From: Alteromonas aquimaris
GTDB lineage: Bacteria > Pseudomonadota > Gammaproteobacteria > Enterobacterales > Alteromonadaceae
Assembly: GCF_026183695.1 (NCBI RefSeq)
Contig: NZ_JAPFRD010000005.1
Location: forward strand, 266,014-330,013
Reading direction: 5' to 3'
Length of the DNA: 64,000 nucleotides
In this document: in pieces, positions 37,692 to 45,918 of the stretch
Position numbering within the stretch: position 1 is the first letter of the stretch
How the letters are laid out: the number at the start of each line of letters is the position of its first letter
Program-made: the position numbers and the translations under genes
The notes under the pieces: model-generated
Told to the model about the DNA's origin: nothing
What the model saw: the letters and a program-made list of their open reading frames with translations, nothing else
Databases searched by the model: none

Positions 37692-38219
37692 CTAAGAACC
37701 CGCCATGCGATTGGCATCAAAAATTTCGATCCAATAGCCATCAGGATCTTTGATGAAAGCCAGATTATTCATTTTTCCATCCTTCAGCCGCTTTTGAAAA
37801 GGGACGCCTAGATCCTCAAAACGCTGACATGCGGCTTCTAAATCGGGTACGTGAAAGCCGATATGGCCAAAGCCCCGCGGCTCACTGTTGCCATTGTGAT
37901 AAGTGATCGACTCAGCGCTATCACCCCAGTTATGCGTTAATTCCAACATTGCCGGGCGGGCAAAAGTCTGCGCGGTACGTTCTTTTTCATTGTCACTGAT
38001 ATCGGAAAAATCATCACCTGCCGCCAGGAAGTAAAGCGTAAATTCCATTTCCGGGAATTCCAGCTTTTTCAGCAACGTCATCCCCATTACGCCAGTGTAA
38101 AAATCCAAAGAGCGAACCGGATCAGCGATTCGAAGCATGGTTTGATTGAAAACAAAACCCTGCGTGGCTGGGTCTTTTTCTTCGCACAACCCTTCCGCTT
38201 TTTCAAAATGACGAGTCAT
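37692..38219 (-). CDS. gloA: Lactoylglutathione lyase (glyoxalase I)
   Basis: 175 residues. It converts the hemithioacetal of methylglyoxal and glutathione to S-lactoylglutathione. The longer form, with an N-terminal extension ([20 protein letters not shown]) and the insert around [13 protein letters not shown], resembles the eukaryotic/Pseudomonas zinc type. Metal-site regions: Gln in FNQTMLRI, Glu in LELTHNWG, His in [11 protein letters not shown] and Glu in YWIEIFDAN. It uses the glutathione made by GshA. Confidence 0.94.
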   Translation of the reverse strand: MTRHFEKAEGLCEEKDPATQGFVFNQTMLRIADPVRSLDFYTGVMGMTLLKKLEFPEMEFTLYFLAAGDDFSDISDNEKERTAQTFARPAMLELTHNWGDSAESITYHNGNSEPRGFGHIGFHVPDLEAACQRFEDLGVPFQKRLKDGKMNNLAFIKDPDGYWIEIFDANRMAGS

Positions 38220-38300
38220 AACTTTGCCTTTTTTAACTAAGAATGTATTCCAGGTTGAAGGAATAAAAAACGTTTATACGCCATCGTGAGGGCCCTCCAT

Positions 38301-38873
38301 TCATGGAATGCTAGGTTCTTCTGGATAGGACTTTAATAAACCGTGTACAAGTTCTGAAAGTTCTTTTTGAATAGTGATACTATCTTGTGACTCAAGCTTG
38401 GCACTTCCTACAGCGCTATAGATAAATTCGCCGCCTTTTATAATATCGATTTGCAGATTTTGATACTGGGTAACTTGGTCGCCTACCGGAACACTGAAAA
38501 TACTGCCCAAAGATATTCCACTTGAACGCCCGAAGACTCCTGTCCCAAGCCCAATACTCATTGAATTCCCGCTTTCTTTTAGCGCCGTGGAAGGGAAAAA
38601 GCTTATTTCTATATCAGCACTTTCTTTTCTGACAGGCGTTAATCCTTTGTTCTGCATGACTGCGGTAATGGTCGACATGATGTGATTTTCAACTGGTACA
38701 TTGCCCCAATTAAGCGGGGGCTCAACGTAAAATGTCTCAATAGTGGCAAATGTTTCTTCTTCGACCATATTGATTTGTGGTTTGTTCGAGGCGCAGCCCA
38801 CCATTAAGTCGCTTACCAAAACCACAAGTAGCAATGCCCCTATATCGCGAGAGAATAGGTTTGTTTTTGGCAT
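38301..38873 (-). CDS. DUF4136-like lipoprotein
   Basis: 190 residues. The lipobox LMVGC (Cys 27) predicts a lipid anchor. The domain pattern (ATIETFYVEPPLNWG; ADIEISFFPSTAL; DIIKGGEFIYSAVGSAKL) fits DUF4136, a small periplasmic domain of unknown function. A Gly/Ser-rich segment (GLGTGVFGRSSGISLG) lies in the middle. Alone on its strand; function unknown. Confidence 0.7.
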   Translation of the reverse strand: MPKTNLFSRDIGALLLVVLVSDLMVGCASNKPQINMVEEETFATIETFYVEPPLNWGNVPVENHIMSTITAVMQNKGLTPVRKESADIEISFFPSTALKESGNSMSIGLGTGVFGRSSGISLGSIFSVPVGDQVTQYQNLQIDIIKGGEFIYSAVGSAKLESQDSITIQKELSELVHGLLKSYPEEPSIP

Positions 38874-38933
38874 AGTTTCACCGGGTTAATTCAGACAGGA
38901 TTTTAACGTATTTACAGGTGGTTCTGGATCGTT

Positions 38934-39165
38934 TTAACCACTTATATTTTTAAAAGCAAACTCAAGTGTAGGTACTATTTCTATCTCCTCAATGCACAGG
39001 CAACTGGAAGGAAAATTTTTTTGCCAGATCCCAATATGCTTACTTACATCTCGGTAATAGTAAAAAGTGAGGGTCCAATGAACCGATACGTTCACCATCA
39101 TCAATGAATGACAACTTTTCTAAATGTGAAGGTAGGGGCTTAACGACCTCGGTTAGCAGTGCCAT
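38934..39165 (-). pseudogene. Frameshifted small gene or fragment
   Basis: The minus strand reads MALLTEVVKPLPSHLEKLSF, IDDGERIGSLDPHF and then, after a one-base slip in a T-run near 39060, YYYRDVSKHIGIWQKNF and on to TLEFAFKNISG before a stop. Both halves look coding, and together they would make about 75 residues. The family is not recognised. There is no ribosome-binding site before the Met. It lies just downstream of the decayed mercury-type cluster. Confidence 0.35.
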
Positions 39166-39211
39166 AAGGAAGAAAAAGGTATATTTCGGTCTTATTTTCC
39201 ACCGGTAAGCG

Positions 39212-39430
39212 CTACGCCGTATTACAACACCCCGTTCCTACCTGCAAAGGAGGGCATTTCACCGAGCCAAATGAGCAATATACACAGCAATCCCCGGGCA
39301 AAGGTTTTAATAATGTCTTACATCCATCGCATTCGTAGTACCACTGGCACGCAGTGGTGGGCATGGTTTCAATCTTTTTGAACCCACATTGCGGACAAGT
39401 AATTTCAGTTTCTAATAAAAACGTTCGCAT
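39212..39430 (-). CDS. GDCC zinc-ribbon small protein
   Basis: 72 residues with a CPQCGFKK-type knuckle at residues 12-19, a second Cys pair (ECDGC) and GDCCVYCSFGSVKCPP (about 46-61). Ten or more Cys suggest metal binding. Small proteins with this GDCC signature commonly accompany MerC-like transporters, and here it follows the broken merC-like gene on the same strand. It is intact. Role inferred: metal binding or delivery. Confidence 0.75.
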   Translation of the reverse strand: MRTFLLETEITCPQCGFKKIETMPTTACQWYYECDGCKTLLKPLPGDCCVYCSFGSVKCPPLQVGTGCCNTA

Positions 39431-39513
39431 GATTGTTCCTTAGCCGGTTTGAGTATATCTACGAAAGACATTGTCACCATCCAGATGATGCCGAAATAAA
39501 ACACGTTATTGCA

Positions 39514-39799
39514 TCAGTGATATTGCCTCAGAGGGTAAAGCGTGAGCAATACCAGGCTAGGCCCCATTATACTAAATACTCCTCTTTGTACATTTTTATG
39601 GCAATTCCCGTTTAAGACGTTTCCTAGAAGAGCTAGAGAGGCAAAAAGAGGTAATAGGATAATTGTCGCTATCCCTCCAAAATGTGAAAGCATACCTAAT
39701 GCTGAGGCCATTGAACCGAGCGCTTGGAAACACACTGTACAGCTCAAAGCTGCTAAACACACGCCTTGAGCCTACTTTATCAAAAAAAGTATTGATCAT
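39514..39799 (-). pseudogene. MerC-like mercury transporter, frameshifted near its start
   Basis: ATG 39799 has an excellent GAGGAG site and reads MINTFFDKVG. The homologous frame then continues one base over as AQGVCLAALSCTVCFQALGS and MASALGMLSHFGGIATIILL to a stop at 39514. MerC-family proteins have this layout: short N-terminus, SCxxCFxALG metal motif in the first helix, then further helices. The single-base shift between residue 10 and the Cys pair disrupts it unless it is a sequencing error. A MerR-type operator lies directly upstream. Confidence 0.75.
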
Positions 39800-39829
39800 A
39801 ATCTCCTCATCTATCGGTCGTGTTTAGGT

Positions 39830-39861
39830 AGTATAAACTCCGTACTGGGGTAAGGAGTCAA
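39830..39861 (-). promoter_or_regulatory. MerR-type operator/promoter before the merC-like gene
   Basis: The minus strand has TTGACT, a 19-20 nt spacer and TTATACT. The spacer holds the dyad ACTCCTTAC-CCCA-GTACGGAGT (39837-39858; arms match at 8 of 9). Overlong spacing with an ACTCC...GGAGT dyad between -35 and -10 is characteristic of promoters twisted open by MerR proteins, and the left part equals the Tn501/Tn21 mer sequence TTGACTCC.TAC. Confidence 0.8.
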
Positions 39862-39864
39862 TAA

Positions 39865-40259
39865 TTACTTTAATGAGGTGATATTAGGGCAAGCATGTGG
39901 GTTGTGGTTATCTTTACAAGAGTTGTTCATCTTACGAATGACCGATTCCAATCGCTGTAAACTGTAATCTATGCGCGAATTAAATGAAGCTTTTGTATGG
40001 CTATTGGCGCAACATCCGCACAATGTCCATCTAATCTCATTAATGAATCAATTTCTTTCGGTGTAAAACCTATTGCTTTTGCTTTTGCTTTTGCTTTTGC
40101 TTCGGCGATGAGCTTCAGTTGATCGGTTATTCTATCGTCATAGTGACGATACCAGGCCTGCGGCTCGGGGGGGTAGGCAATAAGGCCGTAACGCTTATAA
40201 AAGTGTATTGTTTCGACCCTTATTACCAATTCGTTAGCAAGTTTTCCAATGGTTTTTAT
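39865..40259 (-). pseudogene. MerR-family metal regulator, decayed
   Basis: The minus strand reads IKTIGKLANELVIRVETIHF, YKRYGLIAYPPEP, ..., GFTPKEIDSLM, HCADVAPIAIQKLHLI, clearly a MerR helix-turn-helix and dimer helix. After a one-base deletion near 39984 it goes on SRIDYSLQRLESVIRKM and ends CKDNHNPHACPNITSLK, with the metal-site Cys. The expected ATG start is ATA here. A hexanucleotide repeat inserts extra Lys-Ala units before GFTPKE. The gene is probably dead, yet its operator (39830-39861) is well preserved. Confidence 0.8.
40075..40102. repeat. (GCTTTT)4 hexanucleotide repeat inside the merR remnant
   Basis: Four exact GCTTTT units plus a partial fifth on the plus strand, encoding alternating Lys-Ala on the minus strand. 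MerR relatives usually have one AKxLGFT motif here, so about three units look like an in-frame slippage expansion. Confidence 0.85.
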
Positions 40260-40565
40260 CTTAGGTCCAGCGCCTCAGGTAAGCTGTTTTCAACCCACTA
40301 CAATGGCCATTTAGTAAAGCGATGGCGACCGTAAAGTTCCAACGTGGAGCGTGCAGAGAATTAAACATCGGCACACTCTAATCGAAGACGAGGCATCAAC
40401 CCCATTGCATTAATGGCCGTTCCGATATTGCAAGATTCTGTTCTGCCGAGACCGCGCCAAGCGGGTTACGATACTGGCGATAAACGTGTTACCGTCGACG
40501 TTTCTATTTTCACACCCACCACTATAAAAGATAACACGCTTGCTCTCTAGCTAATCGTCCCAGGC
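40260..40565. other. Non-coding or degenerate stretch
   Basis: Only short frames are open (for example about 35 codons on the minus strand around 40262-40369), with no recognised similarity. Probably more debris of the accessory region. Confidence 0.4.
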
Positions 40566-41390
40566 TTACATGATATAAGACCGTACATCCACCGCTTGTC
40601 TATTTAAATCGTCGTCTAGCATTTCTTTAAAAATAGCAGTATGACCCTGTCCACCGATAACCAGTACTCGCGTTTCAGGTTGAGCGACTTTTTGGATATT
40701 CGCATACATGCGGAAATTCCGGTGCCACCAACTCGCTGCAGCGTCAGCTCCAGCGAAGTTTTCCCCCGCACCCACACTATTGGTCAGTATATACAGACTT
40801 TTGTTTAACTGGTCCTGTTCAGGTGAGTTTGACATCATTAACAATTCAGCAAACGTTTTGGTTTTGTGTGCGTGAGCAGTCTGTTCGGTAACCGAGGCAA
40901 TAAGCTGATCAAATGCTTCTTGGCTAGTTTTATCATTAGCGGACATATGCTCTAACAGTAATGTAGGATCCCAACCGATGTTACTCTCGTTGTAGCACTG
41001 GATCGCTGTAGGTTGGGTTAACCCAGAGGCTTTTGCCGTTCTAAAACCCAACTGATGATTTTCGTTAGGAGTTAACGTGAACTGGTTATTTAGGTAAGCG
41101 CTATAGTCTGATTGATATTTGGGAGTTAGTTCCAGATCGCATTCGATTAGAATATGCGTAGGACGAAAGCTCGCGAGCCGGCCCACCAAACTTTTTAGAT
41201 AGCTTTGGTTAGCGTCACTCATGACGTCAATTTGTTCGGATTTAACCACATCCAGCCCAGGATTGGCAAAATGAAACACGCCGAAGACCATTACCTGTGC
41301 AGGTTGTGCTGGTACTTTGCTCGCCCCCGCGTTAAAAGCTATACACCACGCAAGTAGTGCTAATAATGCTACGTTTTTGCTTTTATTCAT
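40566..41390 (-). CDS. DUF5694-type exported protein
   Basis: 274 residues. Signal peptide MNKSKNVALLALLAWCIAFN ending near AGA. The start of the domain, VMVFGVFHFANPGLDVVKSE, and THILIECDLE, plus the end VLVIGGQGHTAIFKEML, fit DUF5694, which distantly resembles the TraB/GumN (Tiki-like) fold with its paired His/Glu residues. Possibly a periplasmic hydrolase; no activity is established. Alone, with no operon partner. Confidence 0.75.
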   Translation of the reverse strand: MNKSKNVALLALLAWCIAFNAGASKVPAQPAQVMVFGVFHFANPGLDVVKSEQIDVMSDANQSYLKSLVGRLASFRPTHILIECDLELTPKYQSDYSAYLNNQFTLTPNENHQLGFRTAKASGLTQPTAIQCYNESNIGWDPTLLLEHMSANDKTSQEAFDQLIASVTEQTAHAHKTKTFAELLMMSNSPEQDQLNKSLYILTNSVGAGENFAGADAAASWWHRNFRMYANIQKVAQPETRVLVIGGQGHTAIFKEMLDDDLNRQAVDVRSYIM

Positions 41391-41735
41391 TACTCACCCT
41401 TTGTTTTAGTATGCTGTACATTATTACGATTTGAAGGTTCTCAACATTTCTTCGATGTAAGCCTATCATAGGCATTAAATGTCATAATGTTCAATAGTTT
41501 GCTTTTATTCTATTCATGGTGCGGCAAATTCTCAATTTGCTCAGGTTTTGGCTGGATTGTGGGATGAGTTTACACTGATGTAAAAAAGAATATGTAATGC
41601 AGCGCCTAAATGCACCTCCCTTCTCGGTTTACAAAAAAATGTCAGCTGGTGGGTTAACTGTGTGTAAAAAAGGGAGCGGCAATTGTCAGCGGGTAAACAA
41701 AGCCGCCTAACGAATTAGCTAAATGGAACGAATAA
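41391..41735. other. Intergenic, nothing recognised
   Basis: 345 nt, AT-rich. It must contain the promoter of the minus-strand DUF5694 gene. No hairpin or gene was seen that I can support. Confidence 0.4.
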
Positions 41736-42860
41736 TTAAGTAGCGCTTGTCTTTTCCCGAATCCATTCTGCAATCGTGTGTAAAACCCCTGGATAAATCG
41801 TTTCTTCGATATCATCACTTTCTTCTGGCAAACCCGTTTCGGAGCGCTGAAGCATATGATTCAATGAGGGGAAAATTTTAATGGTAACATCCTCATTATT
41901 AGCTTCTTCTAGCGCGTGAGCGATCGCTTCAATTTCTTCAGGGTAGGGTACATTGACATCCCTGTCTCCAGTAATAGCTAATACAGGGCAGGTTACTTTG
42001 CGTAAAAAATAGCTGGGTGGATGGCCCTTAAAATCATTGATAAGTAACGGACTGGAATATTCCCCGACGAGAAATTGGACGCGTTCTTTAAATTCTTTTC
42101 CTTCCAGTCCTGCTAAGAAGTAGAGCTGATTTCGTGACGCATACAGTATTTGAGTCAGTCTTTTTACAAGATGCTCTCGATCGTTAATTGTCATCACCGC
42201 CGAAAAAATCTCTTCGTTCGCAGTGCGTTGTTGTTTGACGAAATCATCAGAATAGCCGGCTATTTTTGCCATCCGTTCTTCAGAAAGTAAAATGTTTTCT
42301 GGATAGGAAAGGCCTGGGGCACCCAACAAAATAAGGAAGTCGATATCGTGGTTATCGATTGCAGCCATAGGGGCCACCATTCCCCCTTCGCTGTGTCCTA
42401 TTAAACCGATGTGGCTAATGCTTAACTCTTTTCTGGATACTAGATAACGAACAGCTCCCGTGGTATCCGAAGCAAAATCATTTAACGTTGCTTGACTGAA
42501 GTCTCCCTGAGACTCACCACATCCCCGCTTATCATACCTTAAAACGGCAATTCCATTTCTCGTCAAAAAATCGGCTAATACCAAAAAATATTTGTGTTGA
42601 TTAACCACATAATCTCGGTTGTAACAACCCGTCCCATGCAATAACACTACCGCAGGTAAAGCGCGATTAATGTTGTCTGGAAAAGTGAGCGTGCCCGCTA
42701 AAGTCGTCTCACCATTATCACTGGTAAAGGTAACATTCTCTTTAACATAGGGGGAGAGGCTGATAGGGGTTTGGTGTGCTAATTTTTCGTCGGGCAGAGT
42801 GCTACACGAGAAAAGAAAAATCCAGAGCAAACTAGCCGGTGATAAGATGCGTATGCTCAT
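41736..42860 (-). CDS. Alpha/beta hydrolase lipoprotein
   Basis: 374 residues from ATG 42860, preceded by GGGAG. The lipobox LFSC near residue 18 suggests a lipid anchor. Oxyanion region HGTGCYNRDY (about 73); nucleophile elbow GHSEGGMVAP (about 153-162); acid Asp in ITGDRDVNVPY (about 300); catalytic His in FPSLNHMLQ (about 336). The architecture fits the dienelactone-hydrolase/acyl-peptidase-like family of esterases. The substrate is unknown. Confidence 0.85.
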   Translation of the reverse strand: MSIRILSPASLLWIFLFSCSTLPDEKLAHQTPISLSPYVKENVTFTSDNGETTLAGTLTFPDNINRALPAVVLLHGTGCYNRDYVVNQHKYFLVLADFLTRNGIAVLRYDKRGCGESQGDFSQATLNDFASDTTGAVRYLVSRKELSISHIGLIGHSEGGMVAPMAAIDNHDIDFLILLGAPGLSYPENILLSEERMAKIAGYSDDFVKQQRTANEEIFSAVMTINDREHLVKRLTQILYASRNQLYFLAGLEGKEFKERVQFLVGEYSSPLLINDFKGHPPSYFLRKVTCPVLAITGDRDVNVPYPEEIEAIAHALEEANNEDVTIKIFPSLNHMLQRSETGLPEESDDIEETIYPGVLHTIAEWIREKTSAT

Positions 42861-43265
42861 ACCACGCTCCCTGTTGAATAAAACTTTAACTCTCACATTC
42901 AATTAAACAACGTGCCGCTATTGGGTTATAGCTACTGGGAAAGTCATCAAACAAGTTTCTGAAACATTATGAATAGCCATTAGCATGTGTTCCAAGGCTG
43001 TCATTATTTGTTTCACGCCGTGATATATCTTATAGCACAAAAAAAACACTTAACAATCTAGTTATGTCGCTAAGCTAACCCCCGACTTTCTATAAACAGA
43101 AATCACAATAGGTTATGTAGATGGTATGACAACCCTCTGCTCATCCTTATTCGTTTGTGAAAGGAGATATTCTGAATTGTTAATTTGAGCGAGGGCCTGT
43201 TAGGGTCGAATTGCGGGGCGACGATAGGGAAATAGTACCTTTTAAAGTGGTTTACGCATTCGGTA
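42861..43265. other. Intergenic, nothing recognised
   Basis: About 400 nt between the hydrolase and the PEP-CTERM gene terminator. No coding frame with support. Confidence 0.4.
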
Positions 43266-43292
43266 ATAAAAAAAGCACCTCTAAGGTGCTTT
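43266..43292 (-). terminator. Terminator of the PEP-CTERM gene
   Basis: 8-bp stem AAAGCACC/GGTGCTTT followed on the minus strand by a run of T, 22 nt after the gene stop. Confidence 0.9.
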
Positions 43293-43313
43293 CGTCATGA
43301 AAATCTAGGTAGT

Positions 43314-44045
43314 TTACAGGCTGTTAAGTCTGCGTAATGCTAGCCCCATAAGTGCTAACGCAAAAATAGCGAATGATGATGGCTCGGGTACGTTAATTCT
43401 CTCCACAATAAAGCTCATTTGATAATCTATACCTTCCACGCACCCTGGAATAAGCCCAATTCCATCTGGGGAGGGGCTAAATGTTTGCGCACACGTTCCG
43501 GAAGCGGCAAGCAAACTGCTATATATCCCTTGTTCTCGCGTAAAACTCTCGGCAAAAAATTGGGATGGTGCTATATCAAGATCGAACCCTATTGCACCGG
43601 CTTCCAGATTTTCAATGGTGAAGACTTCCGGTTCGATAGAGCTTTCTTCAACAAACCAGTCCGGCGCTTGTTCGCCCCAGGTATTCTGCGCCAAGTAACC
43701 GGTGGGGTTGTTAAAATCTAACCGGATCCCCGGTAAGTTTGTCGCCCATCTAATTGATGCGCCAACAAGACGTAACCCTTTTGTTACTTCAATGGTAAAA
43801 ACATCGCTGCTATCGTGTGGGCTAAAAACTGAACCGAAGAACTCATTAGAACCTTCAACAAGTTTGAATAGTGCTACATCCTCCAGCCCGCCTATAGTGT
43901 CATAATCCCCCGCGGGTAAGCGTTCTTCACTCACTATTGAAGCTTCATCGAAGTGACCATTATATTCAGTATTCACTAAGCCGGCCTGCGCGTGAAAAGC
44001 TGTTACACAAACTAGCAACGCCGCTAGAGCAATTCTTTTTGTCAT
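43314..44045 (-). CDS. PEP-CTERM sorting-domain protein
   Basis: 243 residues. Signal peptide MTKRIALAALLVCVTAFHAQ-A. The mature part is a beta-rich exported domain. The C-terminus has the full PEP-CTERM signal: VPEPSS, a hydrophobic helix FAIFALALMGLAL, then RRLNSL. Such proteins are recognised and cleaved by an exosortase (EpsH) and usually end up in exopolysaccharide. No exosortase or EPS genes are in this window. ATG 44045 is preferred; another ATG lies 9 nt upstream. Confidence 0.88.
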   Translation of the reverse strand: MTKRIALAALLVCVTAFHAQAGLVNTEYNGHFDEASIVSEERLPAGDYDTIGGLEDVALFKLVEGSNEFFGSVFSPHDSSDVFTIEVTKGLRLVGASIRWATNLPGIRLDFNNPTGYLAQNTWGEQAPDWFVEESSIEPEVFTIENLEAGAIGFDLDIAPSQFFAESFTREQGIYSSLLAASGTCAQTFSPSPDGIGLIPGCVEGIDYQMSFIVERINVPEPSSFAIFALALMGLALRRLNSL

Positions 44046-44620
44046 TATATACATCCAATGAATGAGTTGTTGTGGTATGAAATGCGTGTCCTCCCCGTGC
44101 TCACTTCACATACAAGGAGGAATTATTATTCTTGCCATTAAGCAAATATTATACCTTTTTGCAAATCCTTTAATTTACAGTGGGTTGGGTGAGGTCTCGA
44201 TGCTGAAATAAATATCAGTGTAAAGATTGTTGACACATGTGTGCGCGCGTTTTTCGGTACATTCATTTATCAACAACCGGTATCGCACAATTTAAGCCTA
44301 CCCAATTAGAACATTCTGCAAATTACGTAACCGTAATGGAGATTCTCAATCGGAAAATGGGGGATATATTAAACGTTCAGTCCATTCTATCCCCCGGACC
44401 GAACAGTATTGAAAGCGATACTTAAAAATTTATGTTGTTGATATCCCCAGGTTAATGAGAATTGGCATATTCATTGGTGAGAGCCTCAATATATGGAGAT
44501 GGAAAATAATAACCAAAAGCGGCATTCAGTTATCTGTTTATCGCGACTTTGACTATAATTTAAACTATCTCCATAACTTGGAACACTCTTTGTTCCAACA
44601 TCCTTTAATGTGAGGGTGGT
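44046..44620. other. Divergent intergenic region
   Basis: 575 nt between the leftward PEP-CTERM gene and the rightward MipA-like gene. A plus-strand 62-codon frame (44237-44425) has no ribosome-binding site or recognised similarity. No other feature supported. Confidence 0.4.
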
Positions 44621-45448
44621 ATGAAAAAGTACGCAGGCTTACTGATGATGATCGTCATGCATGGCCTTTTCTTTAACACCGCATTAGCCCAAGCAGGACG
44701 AACTGCTTTAGTCCCTCTGCCTTCGATCAATGACTTCACCAGGGGCAACGACGGCTGGGCCGTAGGGTTGGGTCTTGGAGTTGAATACGAAGCTGCTTAC
44801 GAAGGCTCCGATGAATTCGGTTTTGAAGTCGATCCGGCTGGCGCACTGCAGTGGCGCAACGATGATGATATTTTCTTCTGGGCCGGAGAGGCGCTGGGCT
44901 GGCGTGGGCTTCGTGCCGATACGTGGCTATTCGAGGCCGCCGTGGCTTATGATGAAGGGCGTGAAGAAAGTGATTCTGATGATGGTCATCTGGATGGATT
45001 GGGCGACAGTGATGAGGGAGCGCAAATTGTGTTACAGGTGCGTCGCGCGTTCAGTGCCGAGTGGCGTTATTGGCTGGATGGTCGAATGGTTGTCGGGGAT
45101 AGCGGCAGTCTTGGCCTTTTTGGCGTGGGTCACCGCTTCGGTGATCGCTTCGATGGAACCGGATCTGAAATTGCGATTGTAGCGGTCTTTCACGACAGTG
45201 ACTACGCGAATAAAGATTTTAGCATTAACGCTGCGCAAGCCGCTGCCTCGGGTTTAAATGAGACACATCTAAGTGGCGGATTTCGCTCGATAGGAGTTAA
45301 TTACAACTATCGCAACTATCTCTCTCATAACTGGCAAATATTCGGCGAGCTGGTCTATGAACGTTATACTGGCGACATCAAGGACAGCCCAATTACACGC
45401 AACGACTATGAAGCCGAAGTGGGCATTGGTGTTATCTACGTGTTCTAG
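44621..45448 (+). CDS. MipA/OmpV-family outer-membrane protein
   Basis: 275 residues. Signal peptide MKKYAGLLMMIVMHGLFFNT...LAQ. The mature protein has alternating beta-strand patterns of a 12-stranded barrel (WAVGLGLGVEYEAAYEGSDE; WLDGRMVVGDSGSLGLFGVG) and ends in VIYVF with the terminal Phe recognised by the BAM complex. MipA relatives scaffold murein enzymes, but many OmpV-type members have other or unknown roles. GAGGG precedes the ATG. Confidence 0.88.
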   Translation: MKKYAGLLMMIVMHGLFFNTALAQAGRTALVPLPSINDFTRGNDGWAVGLGLGVEYEAAYEGSDEFGFEVDPAGALQWRNDDDIFFWAGEALGWRGLRADTWLFEAAVAYDEGREESDSDDGHLDGLGDSDEGAQIVLQVRRAFSAEWRYWLDGRMVVGDSGSLGLFGVGHRFGDRFDGTGSEIAIVAVFHDSDYANKDFSINAAQAAASGLNETHLSGGFRSIGVNYNYRNYLSHNWQIFGELVYERYTGDIKDSPITRNDYEAEVGIGVIYVF

Positions 45449-45918
45449 CAGCGGGAACCGTAGGTTCAGGCTATGGAATTGCAGGTGGTATCGCCTTGTG
45501 AAATTTTCTTTTAATAATCCTTGATACCTTTCCAGACAGTTTCGCTGCTGAGCATTATCGGCCTAGAATTCAGTATTACCTATAAACTTTATGCAATCCC
45601 CTTAATACACCTTCAGTATCTTGCCTAGCGCGCTGTCGATACATTATGCGCATGTAAGATAAACCAGGGATTCGCATCGATGCTGAAATCTTATGGCTCG
45701 AGATAAAGCTGTTTTTGTTTACCTAAACCTCTTTTCTCAATACCCGCTTTATACGATTTAAAACGCAAATGCCGAGTCTGATACGAGCGGTCGAGAAATT
45801 TAAAATATAGCAAATTGCTCAGATACTATGACGTGAACGTAGACTCATAAAAATATCCATCATTAACCATTGACGCAAAAGTTAACGCCCGTGTGACTGC
45901 TGTTCACCTACTAGGTCG
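45449..45918. other. Intergenic, nothing recognised
   Basis: 470 nt. Right after the MipA-like stop a short frame reads VLAAGTVGSGYGIAGGIAL before a stop, possibly a leftover of a Gly-rich membrane segment. Nothing else was seen. Confidence 0.35.

Noticed and set aside
44237..44425. 62-codon plus-strand frame between the PEP-CTERM and MipA-like genes
   Set aside because: No ribosome-binding site, no hydrophobic or domain pattern, and no similarity recognised.
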